From the NCBI GenBank assembly GCA_020883125.1, contig JAHREW010000010.1:100992-154669 (forward strand): a stretch of DNA of 53,678 nucleotides, in the 5' to 3' direction. The translations under genes and the position numbers were made by a program. Under the pieces are notes generated by a model, which had not been told where the DNA came from, searched no databases, and saw nothing but the letters and a program-made list of their open reading frames with translations. Positions 17,380 to 27,644 of the stretch are shown here, in pieces (position 1 is the stretch's first letter; every line of letters starts with the position of its first letter). The DNA comes from Microcoleus sp. CAWBG506 (GTDB lineage: Bacteria; Cyanobacteriota; Cyanobacteriia; Cyanobacteriales; Microcoleaceae).

Positions 17380-20300
17380 GTGCGATCGCCCTCAGTGCCA
17401 GTGTCCGCCAATCAAACACCCACCTTCATCCTAGTTGACGGCCACTCTTTGGCCTTTCGTTCCTACTTCGCCTTTACCAAAAGTCGAGATGGAGGTTTGC
17501 GAACTAGCACCGGCATTCCCACCAGCGTCTGTTTCGGCTTTCTCAAGTCCCTGTTGGAAGTCATGGCGGCGATCGCACCAGAATACATGGCGATCGCCTT
17601 TGACACCGCCACACCCACCTTTCGCCACGAAGCCGACGAAACCTACAAAGCCGGCCGCGCCGAAACCCCAGAAGATTTTATCCCCGATTTGCAAAACCTC
17701 CAAGAACTCCTGGGCTATTTAAACTTACCAGCGATCACCGCTCCCGGCTACGAAGCCGACGATGTTTTGGGAACTTTGGCCAACAAAGCCAGCACCTCCG
17801 GTTATGATGTCAAAATCCTCACGGGCGATCGAGATTTATTTCAATTAGTAGACACCGCCAAAAAAATCAGCGTTTTATACTTAAGCACAGATGAATTAAG
17901 GCGATCGGGAAAAGGCAAATCCCAAGAATACGGTCCCGAACAAGTCCAAGAAAAACTCGGCATATTGCCCCAACAAGTAATAGATTACAAAGCCCTCTGC
18001 GGCGACAAATCCGACAACATTCCCGGAGTCAAAGGCATTGGCGACAAAACCGCCATCCAACTCCTAACCACTTACAACACCCTCGACGGAATTTATGCAG
18101 CGATCGACGAAATTAAAGGAGCAACCAAGAAAAAGTTAGAAGAAGGAAAAGCAGCAGCCTATCATTCTCAGCATATGGCAACCATCGTCCAAGAAGTTCC
18201 CTTAGAAGTAGAACTCGAAAATTGCCAGCTCAAAGGTTTTGATGAAGCAGCATTGATACCGATGCTAGAAAAATTAGAATTTAAGACATTTTTAAGCAAA
18301 GTCAAACAAATTCAAAAACGTTTCGGCGGTGTAGAAGAAAAAGAAGAAGCAATCAGCAATAACCAAGAAGGATTCTCCTCCAACAGTGGAACAGAAAACT
18401 TGCCTGTTACTGTAAATACCAATGACAGTGCGACCGAAATCTTACCTGTTACTATAAATACCAATGACAGTGCAACCGACATCTTACCTGTGGCTCTTGA
18501 AAATTCAGAAACAGAAGACCTCTGGTTTTGGAGTTATGCTGATACAACAACAGCCCAACAAGCAAACAAATTACCAATCAAACCCCGGATAATTCAAAAC
18601 ATAGAACAGTTAAATGAATTAGTCAAACTGCTGGAAACCCGCACAGACAAAACAACACCAGTGGCCTGGGATACCGAAACCACCGCCTTAGAACCACGAG
18701 ACGCCGAATTAGTTGGAATTGGCTGTTGTTGGGGAACCGGCGAACAAGATTTAGCCTATATCCCAACCGGACATAAAACAGGCCAAAACTTAGATAAAAC
18801 CAAAGTTTTAAATACTTTGCGTCCGATTTTAGAAAGCGAAAATTATCCCAAAGCGCTGCAAAATGCTAAATTCGATCGCCTCATCTTCCGCTGTCAGGGA
18901 ATTAAACTAACAGGAGTCATCTTCGACACCATGCTAGCCAGTTATGTACTCAATCCCGAAACCAGCCACAGCCTCAGCGAATTATCCAGGAAATACTTAG
19001 GAATTGTCGCCAAAAGCTACAAAGAATTAGTACCCAAACACAAAACAATTGCTGACATCAGCATTCCCGAAGTAGCAGACTACTGCGGCATGGATGTGTA
19101 CACCACATTTCAATTAGTAGATAAACTGAGATCGGAATTAGATGAAGCCGATCGCCATGCGCCATCTAAAAAATCTTTACATCGATTACTGCTCGATGTC
19201 GAACAGCCCTTAGAACCAATTTTAGCAGAAATGGAACATCGCGGCATTCGCATTAATTCAGCCTATCTGCAAGAACTCTCACAACAACTAGAACAGAGAT
19301 TAGCCAAACTCGAAGAAAACACCTATCAAGCAGCGGGGAGAAAGTTTAATTTAGCTTCCCCAAAACAACTAAGCGAAATCTTATTAGAAAAAATCCCCGA
19401 AGAGTTTCAGAAAAAATCTCGCAAAACCAAAACAGGATACTCCACCGATGCCGCTGTTTTGGATAAACTCCAAGGAGACCACCCGATTGTAGATGATTTA
19501 TTAGAACACCGAACATTGTCCAAATTGAAATCTACCTATGTCGATGCTTTGCCGCAGTTAGTGCGTGCAGATAGCGGGCGAGTGCATACAGATTTTAACC
19601 AGACTGCTACCGGGACGGGAAGACTTTCTTCTTCCAATCCAAATTTACAGAATATTCCTATCCGCACCGAGTTTTCGCGACAAATTCGCAAAGCTTTTTT
19701 ACCAGAATCAGGTTGGCTGATGGTGTCGGCTGACTATTCTCAAATTGAACTGCGGATTTTAGCTCATTTGAGTCAAGAACCTGTGTTAATCGAAGCTTAC
19801 CAAAATAACCGAGATGTACATACCGTGACAGCTCAACTATTGTTTGAAAAAGAGGAAATCACGGCAGATGAAAGACGGTTTGGCAAAACGATTAATTTTG
19901 GGGTAATTTATGGTATGGGGGCGATTAAGTTTGGCAAATCGATGGGTAAAAGCGCGGCAGATGGTAAAAAGTTTATTGAACGATTTAACCAGCGCTACAG
20001 TAAAGTGTTTGAATATTTGGAGCAGGTCAAAAAAGAGGCGATCGCCCTTGGCTATGTTTCCACCATACTCGGCCGCCGCCGTTACTTAAACTTCGATCGC
20101 CTCAGCGACTTAAAAGGCACTAACCCCCAAGACATCCACCCCGATAGACTTAAATCTCTCAGCAGAGATGACGCCCAATCTTTGCGGGCGGCAGCCAACG
20201 CTCCCATCCAAGGCTCCAGTGCTGATATCATTAAACTTGCCATGATAGAAGTCAACCAAGTTTTGCAAAACTATCAGGCGCGATTGCTGCTGCAAGTTCA

Positions 20301-20445
20301 CGACGAATTAATCTTTGAAGTACCTCCCCAAGAATGGGAAGAATTGCAGCCAAAAATCAAAGATGCCATGGAAAATGCCCTACCTCTGAGTGTACCATTG
20401 ATAGTTGACATCCACGCAGGTCAAAATTGGATGGAAACTAAATAA
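17380..20445 (+). CDS. polA: DNA polymerase I
   Basis: Repair and Okazaki-fragment polymerase of 1021 residues. The 5'-3' flap nuclease domain (about 10-310) has ILVDGHSLAFRSYF, GYEADDVLGTLA and GVKGIGDKTA. A 3'-5' proofreading domain is present with its first acidic motif AWDTETTALEP, then LQNAKFDRLIF and DYCGMDVYTTFQL, so it looks active. Polymerase motifs A (SADYSQIELR), B (RRFGKTINFGVIYGM) and C (LLQVHDELIFEV) are intact. GTG 17380 has GAGGA 9 bp upstream. GTGs at 17395 and 17401 are alternatives. The linker before the exonuclease (about 340-385) holds 14-residue repeats, LPVTVNTNDSATEI. The nuclease gene follows after 12 bp. Confidence 0.97.
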   Translation: MRSPSVPVSANQTPTFILVDGHSLAFRSYFAFTKSRDGGLRTSTGIPTSVCFGFLKSLLEVMAAIAPEYMAIAFDTATPTFRHEADETYKAGRAETPEDFIPDLQNLQELLGYLNLPAITAPGYEADDVLGTLANKASTSGYDVKILTGDRDLFQLVDTAKKISVLYLSTDELRRSGKGKSQEYGPEQVQEKLGILPQQVIDYKALCGDKSDNIPGVKGIGDKTAIQLLTTYNTLDGIYAAIDEIKGATKKKLEEGKAAAYHSQHMATIVQEVPLEVELENCQLKGFDEAALIPMLEKLEFKTFLSKVKQIQKRFGGVEEKEEAISNNQEGFSSNSGTENLPVTVNTNDSATEILPVTINTNDSATDILPVALENSETEDLWFWSYADTTTAQQANKLPIKPRIIQNIEQLNELVKLLETRTDKTTPVAWDTETTALEPRDAELVGIGCCWGTGEQDLAYIPTGHKTGQNLDKTKVLNTLRPILESENYPKALQNAKFDRLIFRCQGIKLTGVIFDTMLASYVLNPETSHSLSELSRKYLGIVAKSYKELVPKHKTIADISIPEVADYCGMDVYTTFQLVDKLRSELDEADRHAPSKKSLHRLLLDVEQPLEPILAEMEHRGIRINSAYLQELSQQLEQRLAKLEENTYQAAGRKFNLASPKQLSEILLEKIPEEFQKKSRKTKTGYSTDAAVLDKLQGDHPIVDDLLEHRTLSKLKSTYVDALPQLVRADSGRVHTDFNQTATGTGRLSSSNPNLQNIPIRTEFSRQIRKAFLPESGWLMVSADYSQIELRILAHLSQEPVLIEAYQNNRDVHTVTAQLLFEKEEITADERRFGKTINFGVIYGMGAIKFGKSMGKSAADGKKFIERFNQRYSKVFEYLEQVKKEAIALGYVSTILGRRRYLNFDRLSDLKGTNPQDIHPDRLKSLSRDDAQSLRAAANAPIQGSSADIIKLAMIEVNQVLQNYQARLLLQVHDELIFEVPPQEWEELQPKIKDAMENALPLSVPLIVDIHAGQNWMETK

Positions 20446-20457
20446 AAACCGAGCAAG

Positions 20458-21024
20458 ATGAGTCAAACAAAAATCACTTTTTTCCGAGTAATGACAAGAT
20501 TGATGACATTAAGTATGGTATTGTTACTATTCGGGTGTCCCCAAAAATTAGCAGCAAATAACTATGCTGTCAAACGAGTGAGCGATGGCGATACCCTTGT
20601 CGCCCTCGATAGCGCTGGGAAAGATATCAAAGTGCGTTTTGCCTGTGTAGATGCACCGGAAGTTGCTCACACAAATGCTGAAAAGAATAGCAAAGCAGCA
20701 GCCCAAAAAAATCAATTTAAATGGGGAAATTTAGCGCAACAAAGAACACAGCAGCTAGTGAAACAAGGAGGCGATAGAGTGGTTTTGACTGTCACCGATA
20801 CCGATCGCTACGGGCGCAAAATCAGCGAAGTTCGCTTACCAAACGGCACATTTGTGCAAGAAGTTTTGACTAGCGAAGGACTAGCAATGGTTTACCGTCC
20901 TTACTTAAAAAACTGTCCCAGCGCAAGTATTCTGGAACAAGCCGAAGCCGAAGCTAAGAAAAATCGACGCGGTGTTTGGGGAGATTCCAAGTTTGTGCCA
21001 GCTTGGGATTTTCGTAAGAAATGA
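20458..21024 (+). CDS. Secreted thermonuclease (SNase-like) lipoprotein
   Basis: Staphylococcal-nuclease-type phosphodiesterase of 188 residues. It has a hydrophobic signal (about 10-27) ending at a possible lipobox cysteine (LLLFGC). The nuclease core follows with RVSDGDTLVAL, VRFACVDAPEVAH, the catalytic DRYGRK and the closing NRRGVWGD. It should cut DNA or RNA outside the cytoplasm with Ca2+. It sits 12 bp after polA on the same strand, so it may be co-transcribed, although a functional link is not obvious. Confidence 0.92.
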   Translation: MSQTKITFFRVMTRLMTLSMVLLLFGCPQKLAANNYAVKRVSDGDTLVALDSAGKDIKVRFACVDAPEVAHTNAEKNSKAAAQKNQFKWGNLAQQRTQQLVKQGGDRVVLTVTDTDRYGRKISEVRLPNGTFVQEVLTSEGLAMVYRPYLKNCPSASILEQAEAEAKKNRRGVWGDSKFVPAWDFRKK

Positions 21025-21035
21025 TTTAGTTATTT

Positions 21036-21070
21036 GTTGTTGACTGTTGACTGTTGACTGTTAACTGTTA
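21036..21070. repeat. Heptamer array (TGACTGT/TAACTGT)
   Basis: Five units of 7 bp between the nuclease gene and the next gene. A CCATGCCCCATGCCCCATCC stretch follows, itself a short 8-bp repeat. Confidence 0.75.
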
Positions 21071-21229
21071 CCAGTTCTCCATGCCCCATGCCCCATCCCA
21101 GAGCTTCGCTTCGCCCAATTCCCTGTTTGGCCAATTCCCAACAAATGTGATAGGCTCCAGATAACTCAATAGACTGCTGGCAAAAGCAGTCTATTGCAAT
21201 CACCCACAAATTAGCTTTAGGGGACATCA

Positions 21230-21751
21230 ATGAATACCAAACATCTGGTTATTTCTGGTATCGCACTGCTGCTAGGTACGGCAATGGTAGGAAAGGCGAT
21301 CGCCCAAGAACTCACTAACGAGCAAAAAACTGTTACTTGTCGCTTAAAAACAGAAATTGAACAGCGAAAATCCCAAGGTAAAAAATTAGTATTTGTGCCT
21401 TTATTTGGCACTGTTCGTAAACAAGTTTCATCTCCTTTTAGAGCTACGCTACATCCGGATGTAGAGTATATTTTTGCAGCTACTTGTGACGGCAATTGCC
21501 AGGATTTAAACCTAACTCTCACCGATGCCAACGGCATGGAAATCGCCACCAGTCAAAAGGCAGGCGAACTCGCGACAATCTCTTTTACTCCTCCATCCCA
21601 AGGTGAATATCAAATCACCGCTAAGCCTGGGGAATGCACAAAACCAGAGGGTTGCAGTTTCGGTATGGGAATATTCGCTCCCGCCAATGCTAGCATACCT
21701 AATGCTTCCAAAATTCCTCCTGAGTTAGCACAATTTCGACTTTGCCAGTAG
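21230..21751 (+). CDS. Secreted protein of unknown function
   Basis: 173 residues with a clear signal peptide (about 1-25, ISGIALLLGTAMVGKAIAQ, cleavage near AIA-QE). The mature part has four to six cysteines and a beta-rich stretch (DLNLTLTDANGMEIATSQ, then ISFTPPSQGEYQITAKPGEC). This recalls the pre-peptidase C-terminal type of beta sandwich, but I do not assign it. The codon pattern and the AGGGGACATCA before the ATG support a real gene. It is probably periplasmic or secreted. Confidence 0.75.
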   Translation: MNTKHLVISGIALLLGTAMVGKAIAQELTNEQKTVTCRLKTEIEQRKSQGKKLVFVPLFGTVRKQVSSPFRATLHPDVEYIFAATCDGNCQDLNLTLTDANGMEIATSQKAGELATISFTPPSQGEYQITAKPGECTKPEGCSFGMGIFAPANASIPNASKIPPELAQFRLCQ

Positions 21752-21778
21752 AGGAAAGTTGCAAATTTTCAGATATTC

Positions 21779-21805
21779 CCCCCGTCGTCAGGTGCGGGGG
21801 ATTTT
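21779..21805 (+). terminator. Candidate rho-independent terminator
   Basis: CCCCCG and CGGGGG arms with a 10-nt loop are followed by ATTTTAC, 28 bp after the stop of the secreted-protein gene. The U-tract is short. The rest of the gap to 22023 shows no gene. Confidence 0.5.
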
Positions 21806-22022
21806 ACATTGACTCCGGGGAATTTTTACCTGGCTGATTTTGGTTAACAGTCCACGGTTAACACTCATGAATTTTGCCAAATGTCAAGTAGAGCAGGTGG
21901 CGGAATTATGGAAGGACCCCATAAATAACGAAATTTGTTGATCGACTAATAACTTATTTACGGTCAGGCTGGTATCAATTACAATTTAGATAGTGCCTTT
22001 CTGGGTAACGAGTACATTGCCC

Positions 22023-23741
22023 ATGTCTTTAACTTTAATCTTGAAAAATAAACTCCAGAACCCTCCTCAAATAGGGTTGAAGCATCTATTCAATCGCTTG
22101 GGTATCAGGCAGAAAATCGGCTGCGGATACGCCTTGGTCATTAGTATTGCTATGTTGGGCGCGGTGACGGGACGGGTAGTGGAATCCTATTGCAAACACC
22201 AGGTTAGGGAACAACTGGCGATCGAGCGAGACAAAGCTGAAATCCTGACCAACCTTAATAATATCGCCCAGGAAGTCAGAATTCACCAGTTGTTGCTGGT
22301 GAGTCTGACGAAAAAACCGCAAATTTTCGATCGCGAACGCTCGGACTTTCTCAGTCGCGTGGCTCAGATGAGCGCACAACTAGAACAACTGCAAAGCCTC
22401 CCCCAGACTGCAAATCACGGCGTAGTCCAAGATTATCAAAAAATTCAAGAGTTCGCTACAGCCAACAATAAGGTAGTAGAAACTTACTTCCAACAAGTCC
22501 AGAAACTATTGGGGAATGGGAAATTATCTGCTTTGAATCCCAAACAGCAGCAGGTGTTCGAGCGCAACTGGTATAATTTTGCGACGGGGGACAGCGCTTT
22601 TAAACTGGAAAAATTTTCCCAGGATTCCGCCCTACTGGCGGGTACTTTTCGCGACAAAGCAGATGAAGTATTTAGAACCTACGACCAAGCCGAAAAACTG
22701 GGAACTCTAATTCTTATCTGTTCTCTAGCAATATCAGCAGCGATCGCAGCCATGTTAGCAGCATACACCAGCCGTGCGATCGCCGGCCCCCTAGAAGCCA
22801 CCACCCTCATCGCTCAGCGAGTTACCGAAGAATCGAACTTTGACCTACAAGCGCCAGTCACCAATGCTGACGAAGTAGGACTGCTAGCAATTTCCCTCAA
22901 CGAACTCATTCAACGAGTAGCTGAATATACAGAAGACTTGCAGGAAGCAAAAATAGCAGCCGAAGCAGCCAACCGCTCCAAAAGTGCATTTCTGGCCAAC
23001 ATGAGCCACGAACTGCGTACCCCCCTCAACGCCATCATCAACTACAGCGAAATGCTGCAAGAAGATGCTCAAGATTCCGGTTCAGAAGACTTTCTGCCCG
23101 ACTTACAAAAAATTCAAACAGCAGGCAAACACCTGCTGGATATGATTAGCGATATCCTGGATATTTCCAAAATAGAAGCCGGTCATGTCACGCTTTATTT
23201 AGAAAACTTCGATGTAGCAACAATGATTGAAGAAGTGATGACCACGGCTCAACCATTAGTAGAAAAAAAAGGCAATGCTTTAGCACTGAAAGCCCAAGGC
23301 GAACTCGGTATGATGTACGCCGACCAGCCAAAAGTGCGACAAATTCTCCTCAATTTGCTCAGCAATGCTGCCAAATTCACCGAAGGAGGTGTGATTACAA
23401 TTGGGATAGAAAGAATGAAAATTGAAAAATCCAGACCGACAAAAAGGAATAAAAATAAGGAAGATTCTGTCTCTAATTCCTACTATACTGCTCAAGTTTT
23501 AGTCTTTCGAGTCAGCGACACTGGGATTGGGATGACGGAGGAGCAATTGCAGCACATATTTAAGCCTTTTATTCAAGCCGATGCTTCAACTACTCGCAAG
23601 TATGGAGGTACTGGTTTGGGCTTGACAATTAGCCAACGTTTGTGTCAAATTCTGGGCGGCGAAATTAGTGTGGAAAGTGAGGATGGTAAGGGTTCTACTT
23701 TTACTGTTAGTCTCCCGGAACGGGTGATTATGCAAGTTTGA
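22023..23741 (+). CDS. Membrane HAMP sensor histidine kinase
   Basis: 572 residues from ATG 22023. It has an N-terminal membrane helix (about 37-55), an extracytoplasmic helical sensor (about 60-220), a second helix (LILICSLAISAAIAAMLAAY) and a HAMP linker. The HisKA domain carries His329 in MSHELRTPLN. The HATPase domain has LLNLLSNAAKFTEGG, VSDTGIGM, and GGTGLGLTISQRLC. A GTG at 21993 would add 10 residues. Neither start has a strong ribosome site. No response regulator gene is adjacent, so it is an orphan kinase in this window. Confidence 0.92.
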   Translation: MSLTLILKNKLQNPPQIGLKHLFNRLGIRQKIGCGYALVISIAMLGAVTGRVVESYCKHQVREQLAIERDKAEILTNLNNIAQEVRIHQLLLVSLTKKPQIFDRERSDFLSRVAQMSAQLEQLQSLPQTANHGVVQDYQKIQEFATANNKVVETYFQQVQKLLGNGKLSALNPKQQQVFERNWYNFATGDSAFKLEKFSQDSALLAGTFRDKADEVFRTYDQAEKLGTLILICSLAISAAIAAMLAAYTSRAIAGPLEATTLIAQRVTEESNFDLQAPVTNADEVGLLAISLNELIQRVAEYTEDLQEAKIAAEAANRSKSAFLANMSHELRTPLNAIINYSEMLQEDAQDSGSEDFLPDLQKIQTAGKHLLDMISDILDISKIEAGHVTLYLENFDVATMIEEVMTTAQPLVEKKGNALALKAQGELGMMYADQPKVRQILLNLLSNAAKFTEGGVITIGIERMKIEKSRPTKRNKNKEDSVSNSYYTAQVLVFRVSDTGIGMTEEQLQHIFKPFIQADASTTRKYGGTGLGLTISQRLCQILGGEISVESEDGKGSTFTVSLPERVIMQV

Positions 23742-23748
23742 AGAATAG

Positions 23749-23890
23749 ACATCGACCATATTTATTGTGGAACAGGCATCCTGCCTGTTCAAAACCTGCT
23801 TTTTAGGATATGTCTAATACACATCGACCATATTTATTGTGGAACAGGCATCCTGCCTGTTCAATACTGGCTTTTTAGGATATGTCTAAT
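23749..23890. repeat. 72-bp direct tandem repeat with GAACAGGC hairpin, two copies
   Basis: Copies start at 23749 and 23821 and differ at a few bases. Each holds the stem GAACAGGC-ATCCT-GCCTGTTC, which also occurs at 3048-3069. Confidence 0.8.
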
Positions 23891-23930
23891 GAATCGCGGA
23901 TTTTGACACGGATACATAGATTAATGATTG

Positions 23931-24074
23931 ATATCAATTCCGGCTGGATTGGAATGATACTGAGTCCAAGGCAATGCCGTTTCCCTACCCAGAATAATAT
24001 TGTAGGGAAACGGCATTGCCGTCTCCCTACCCAGAATAATATTGTAGGGAAACGGCATTGCCGTCTCCTAATTT
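23931..24074. repeat. Composite ATATCAATTCCGG ... ACGGCATTGCCGT repeat
   Basis: Palindromic ACGGCATTGCCGT words are joined by CCCTACCCAGAATAATATTG, with an internal 42-bp duplication. The same composite (start ATATCAATTCCGG, end CCGTCTCCTAATTT) occurs once at 46665-46769. A short array around 24090-24120 (CAGTTGACAGTTGACC) follows. Nothing else is recognised up to 24260. Confidence 0.75.
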
Positions 24075-24260
24075 CGGCTAATATAGCAGTTGACAGTTGA
24101 CCTGTGACAGTTGACCTGTGTATAACGGGAATCAAACCATTGATTCCGTAAGGGTATCGGCTCTATTCATGAAGTTATTTATGTCCTCACCGATGTGGCG
24201 GTTGCTATAATAATTCCGATGCTACCGGATGACTTGCATACTAATTCCCACGACAACCCT

Positions 24261-24458
24261 CTATAATCCTAACATTCTCTTCATCTCTGCTAAGGACACA
24301 GAAGGCTTATTTGCCTCTTCTTCTTTGGCCGCCCTCAAATCCATCAAATCTTCGATGTCAGCAATTAATTCTTGCAGTGCTTCAAATTCTTCATAAGGTA
24401 TAACTGCAAATTCTTTTTTGCCGTTTTTGGTAATAAACTCAGGATGTAATGGAATCAT
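24261..24458 (-). CDS. Type II antitoxin (Phd/YefM- or RelB-like)
   Basis: A 65-residue acidic protein, starting MIPLHPEFITKNGKKEFAVIP and continuing EEFEALQELIADIEDLMDLR. The N-terminal half fits the DNA-binding fold of Phd/YefM-type antitoxins. The C-terminal half would neutralise the toxin. An upstream ATG at 24491 exists inside the toxin gene, but GGAGG lies 8 bp before ATG 24458, which settles the start. It follows the toxin gene by 19 bp, so the order is toxin then antitoxin, the reverse of the usual one. Confidence 0.82.
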   Translation of the reverse strand: MIPLHPEFITKNGKKEFAVIPYEEFEALQELIADIEDLMDLRAAKEEEANKPSVSLAEMKRMLGL

Positions 24459-24477
24459 CGATATTTCCTCCAGGTGT

Positions 24478-24726
24478 TTAAGAGTAAGCATCTTTTCGAT
24501 GTTTGACGCGGTAAATTACCAAAATATCTTCCTCAATTTCAAATAAAACTCGGTAATCTCCTACCCGCAGCCGATATTCTGGCGTATAGTTTGTTAAGCG
24601 TTTCACATCCCCCGTCAGGTTATTTTGCATCAACTCTATTTTAGTCAAAACTCGGCTTTGTACCTCCGCTGGCAAAGATTCTAAATCTTTGATCGCTTTC
24701 GGCTTAAACTCAACTTGGTAATTCAT
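24478..24726 (-). CDS. RelE/ParE-family toxin
   Basis: 82 residues of the RelE/ParE fold: [18 protein letters not shown] at the start, [23 protein letters not shown] in the middle and [12 protein letters not shown] at the end. The closing HRKDAY is typical of RelE-type ribosome-dependent mRNA interferases, where the final basic and Tyr residues act on mRNA. ParE gyrase poisons share the fold but usually differ here, so RelE is favoured. The start is ATG 24726, and a TTG one codon earlier is unlikely. It precedes its antitoxin and diverges from clpB about 195 bp away. Confidence 0.87.
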   Translation of the reverse strand: MNYQVEFKPKAIKDLESLPAEVQSRVLTKIELMQNNLTGDVKRLTNYTPEYRLRVGDYRVLFEIEEDILVIYRVKHRKDAYS

Positions 24727-24921
24727 CAAAGTGCAACTTTTAGGCGCGACAGTTTACCTTTTGTCGGCGATCGACTGCGAGAAAGGACGGAAATCCTATC
24801 TTCAGATAGCGGAATACCGATCGCCCGATCGCCATTAACTACCTACAATGACAATTATACGGGCGATCGAGCATTAGCCTGGCTAAGGATCGCTCTTTGT
24901 GAATTCAGGGAATTAAAATTT

Positions 24922-27537
24922 ATGCAACCCAATAATCCAAACCAATTTACCGAAAAAGCCTGGGAAGCCCTGTCTCGGACTCCCGAATTTGTCAAAGCAG
25001 CCCAGCAGCAGCAGCTAGAAAGCGAACACTTGATGAAAGCTTTGCTGGAACAAGAATCGGGACTAGCTAGCAGCTTATTTAATAAAGCAGGCGTATCAGT
25101 ACCCAAATTGCGCGATCGCACTGACGAGTTTATCAGCCGCCAGCCGAAAATCACTGGTAGCACCAACAATGTTTATCTCGGCCGTTCTCTCGACACTTTA
25201 CTCGATCGCGCCGAAACTTATCGAAAAGACTACGGTGATGAATTTATTTCCGTCGAACACCTGATACTAGGATACGTCAAAGACGATCGCTTTGGCAAAA
25301 ATCTGTTACAAGAATTTAAACTAAATGAAGCCAAACTCAAAGAAATAATTACCCAAGTCCGGGGGAACAACAAAGTGACAGACCAAAATCCAGAAGGCAA
25401 ATACGAAGCGCTGGAAAAATACGGCCGAGATTTGACAGAAGCAGCGCGTCAAGGCAAACTCGATCCAGTCATCGGACGAGATGACGAAATCCGTCGCACG
25501 ATTCAAATATTGAGCCGCCGCACCAAAAATAACCCCGTATTAATTGGAGAACCAGGAGTAGGAAAAACTGCAATCGCCGAAGGACTCGCCCAACGAATTA
25601 TCACCGGAGATGTGCCGCAATCTCTCAAAGACAGACAATTAATTAGCTTAGATATGGGCGCATTAATTGCCGGTGCAAAATTCCGGGGAGAATTTGAAGA
25701 ACGCTTGAAAGCAGTGCTCAAAGAAGTGATGGATAGCAACGGCAAAGTCATCTTATTTATTGATGAAATTCACACCGTTGTCGGTGCGGGTGCAACTCAA
25801 GGATCGATGGATGCAGGTAACTTGCTCAAACCGATGTTAGCGAGGGGAGAATTGCGCTGTATCGGCGCAACAACTCTCGACGAATACCGCAAATATCTGG
25901 AAAAAGATGCAGCCCTAGAACGCCGTTTTCAGCAAGTTTATGTTGACCAGCCAACAGTTGAAGATACTATCTCAATTCTGCGCGGTTTGAAGGAACGCTA
26001 CGAAGTGCATCACGGCGTTAAGATTTCCGACAATGCGTTAGTGGCGGCGGCTACTTTGTCTACTCGATATATTAGCGATCGCTTCCTCCCTGACAAAGCC
26101 ATTGATTTAATGGACGAAGCGGCGGCTAAACTCAAAATGGAGATTACTTCTAAGCCGGAAGAACTAGACGAAATCGATCGCAAGGTTTTGCAGCTAGAAA
26201 TGGAAAGACTGTCGCTGCAAAAAGAAAGCAATGCTGCATCGATCGACCGTTTGGAAAGACTGGAAAAAGACTTAGCAAATCTCAAGGAACAGCAAAGCGC
26301 TTTGAACGCACAATGGCAATCGGAAAAAGGTGTCATCGACAGCATTCAAAAGATTAAAGAACAGATTGATAAGGTTAACATTGAAATTCAACAAGCTGAG
26401 TTAAAATACGACCTTAACCGCGCTGCTGAGTTGAAATATAGCAAATTAACCGAGTTGCAAAAACAACTGGAAGAAGCTGAAGCTAAACTGACAGCAAGTC
26501 AAATTACAGGTAAAACTCTGCTGCGGGAAGAAGTCACGGAATCTGATATTGCCGAGATTATTTCTAAGTGGACGGGAATTCCGATTAGCAAGTTAGTTGA
26601 ATCGGAAATGCAGAAACTTCTGCACTTGGAAGATGAACTGCACAAGCGGGTAATTGGACAGGATGAAGCGGTGACTGCGGTTGCAGATGCCATTCAGCGA
26701 TCGCGCGCGGGATTGGCCGATCCCAACCGTCCGGTTGCGAGTTTTATCTTCCTCGGCCCCACGGGTGTTGGCAAAACCGAATTAGCTAAAGCCTTAGCGT
26801 CTTATCTGTTTGATACAGAAGAGGCGATCGTGCGAATTGATATGTCGGAATACATGGAAAAACACGCGGTTTCGCGGTTGATTGGTGCGCCTCCGGGATA
26901 CGTTGGCTACGATGAAGGCGGACAATTAACTGAGGCTGTGCGCCGCCGTCCTTACTCGGTGATTCTATTCGATGAAATCGAGAAAGCGCACCCGGATGTA
27001 TTCAATATCATGCTGCAAATTCTCGACGATGGCCGCGTTACTGATGCTCAAGGTCACACAGTAGATTTCAAGAATTCTGTGATTATTATGACATCGAATG
27101 TCGGCTCTCAATACATTTTAGATGTGGCGGGAGATGAGGAACAAATGCGGAGTCGGGTGATGGAGGCGATGCGGGCAACTTTCCGCCCGGAATTCTTGAA
27201 CCGGATTGATGAGATGATTATTTTCCACAGTTTGAGTAAGGGCCAATTGCGGCAGATTGTGCTGTTGCAAGTTAAGCGGTTGGAAAAACGTTTGGCGGAA
27301 CGCAAAATGTCTCTGAAATTGTCGGAATCTGCGATCGACTTCTTAGCAGAAATAGGATACGATCCGGTTTACGGTGCGCGGCCTTTGAAGCGGGGAATTC
27401 AACGGGAGTTGGAAACGCAAATGGCGAAGGGTATTTTGCGGGGAGATTTTGTGGATGGAGATACGATTTTTGTGGATATTGAGAATGAAAGGTTGGCGTT
27501 TAAAAGGTTGCCGGCTGGGTTAGTGACTGTTAAATAA
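24922..27537 (+). CDS. clpB: ATP-dependent disaggregase ClpB
   Basis: Hsp100 chaperone that, with DnaK, pulls proteins out of aggregates. The 871 residues contain the Clp N-domain ([10 protein letters not shown] onward), AAA1 with Walker A GEPGVGKT (209-216) and ILFIDEIHT, and the long coiled-coil middle domain (about 410-535) that marks ClpB rather than ClpC. AAA2 follows with Walker A GPTGVGKT (612-619), [15 protein letters not shown] and the D2 C-terminus. No ClpP-binding loop is seen. Upstream in-frame codons from 24715 have no family resemblance, and ATG 24922 gives the usual cyanobacterial MQPNNPNQF start. Cyanobacteria often have two clpB genes, and which one this is cannot be decided here. 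Confidence 0.96.
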   Translation: MQPNNPNQFTEKAWEALSRTPEFVKAAQQQQLESEHLMKALLEQESGLASSLFNKAGVSVPKLRDRTDEFISRQPKITGSTNNVYLGRSLDTLLDRAETYRKDYGDEFISVEHLILGYVKDDRFGKNLLQEFKLNEAKLKEIITQVRGNNKVTDQNPEGKYEALEKYGRDLTEAARQGKLDPVIGRDDEIRRTIQILSRRTKNNPVLIGEPGVGKTAIAEGLAQRIITGDVPQSLKDRQLISLDMGALIAGAKFRGEFEERLKAVLKEVMDSNGKVILFIDEIHTVVGAGATQGSMDAGNLLKPMLARGELRCIGATTLDEYRKYLEKDAALERRFQQVYVDQPTVEDTISILRGLKERYEVHHGVKISDNALVAAATLSTRYISDRFLPDKAIDLMDEAAAKLKMEITSKPEELDEIDRKVLQLEMERLSLQKESNAASIDRLERLEKDLANLKEQQSALNAQWQSEKGVIDSIQKIKEQIDKVNIEIQQAELKYDLNRAAELKYSKLTELQKQLEEAEAKLTASQITGKTLLREEVTESDIAEIISKWTGIPISKLVESEMQKLLHLEDELHKRVIGQDEAVTAVADAIQRSRAGLADPNRPVASFIFLGPTGVGKTELAKALASYLFDTEEAIVRIDMSEYMEKHAVSRLIGAPPGYVGYDEGGQLTEAVRRRPYSVILFDEIEKAHPDVFNIMLQILDDGRVTDAQGHTVDFKNSVIIMTSNVGSQYILDVAGDEEQMRSRVMEAMRATFRPEFLNRIDEMIIFHSLSKGQLRQIVLLQVKRLEKRLAERKMSLKLSESAIDFLAEIGYDPVYGARPLKRGIQRELETQMAKGILRGDFVDGDTIFVDIENERLAFKRLPAGLVTVK

Positions 27538-27546
27538 TTTCGTTGG

Positions 27547-27574
27547 GGTGGGCTGCGGCCCACCTTGTTTTTTT
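27547..27574 (+). terminator. Rho-independent terminator of clpB
   Basis: GGTGGGC/GCCCACC stem with a 4-nt loop, followed by TTGTTTTTTT, 9 bp after the clpB stop. It is a classic intrinsic terminator. Confidence 0.85.
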
Positions 27575-27644
27575 GATGGGGGATGGTTCTTTTTTTTACC
27601 ACAGATGTAGGCGGATGAACGCGGATGGGATTGCGGGCGATGGC

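Noticed and set aside
21885-21925. tRNA-Leu-like words (AGCAGGTGGCGGAATT)
   Set aside because: No acceptor stem, anticodon arm or T-loop could be completed around it.
23875-24135. Open frames over the palindromic repeats
   Set aside because: Their sequence is only the ACGGCATTGCCGT repeat translated, on both strands.
24715-24921. 69-residue N-terminal extension of ClpB
   Set aside because: It does not resemble any Clp N-domain and starts inside the divergent toxin gene. ATG 24922 gives the family N-terminus.
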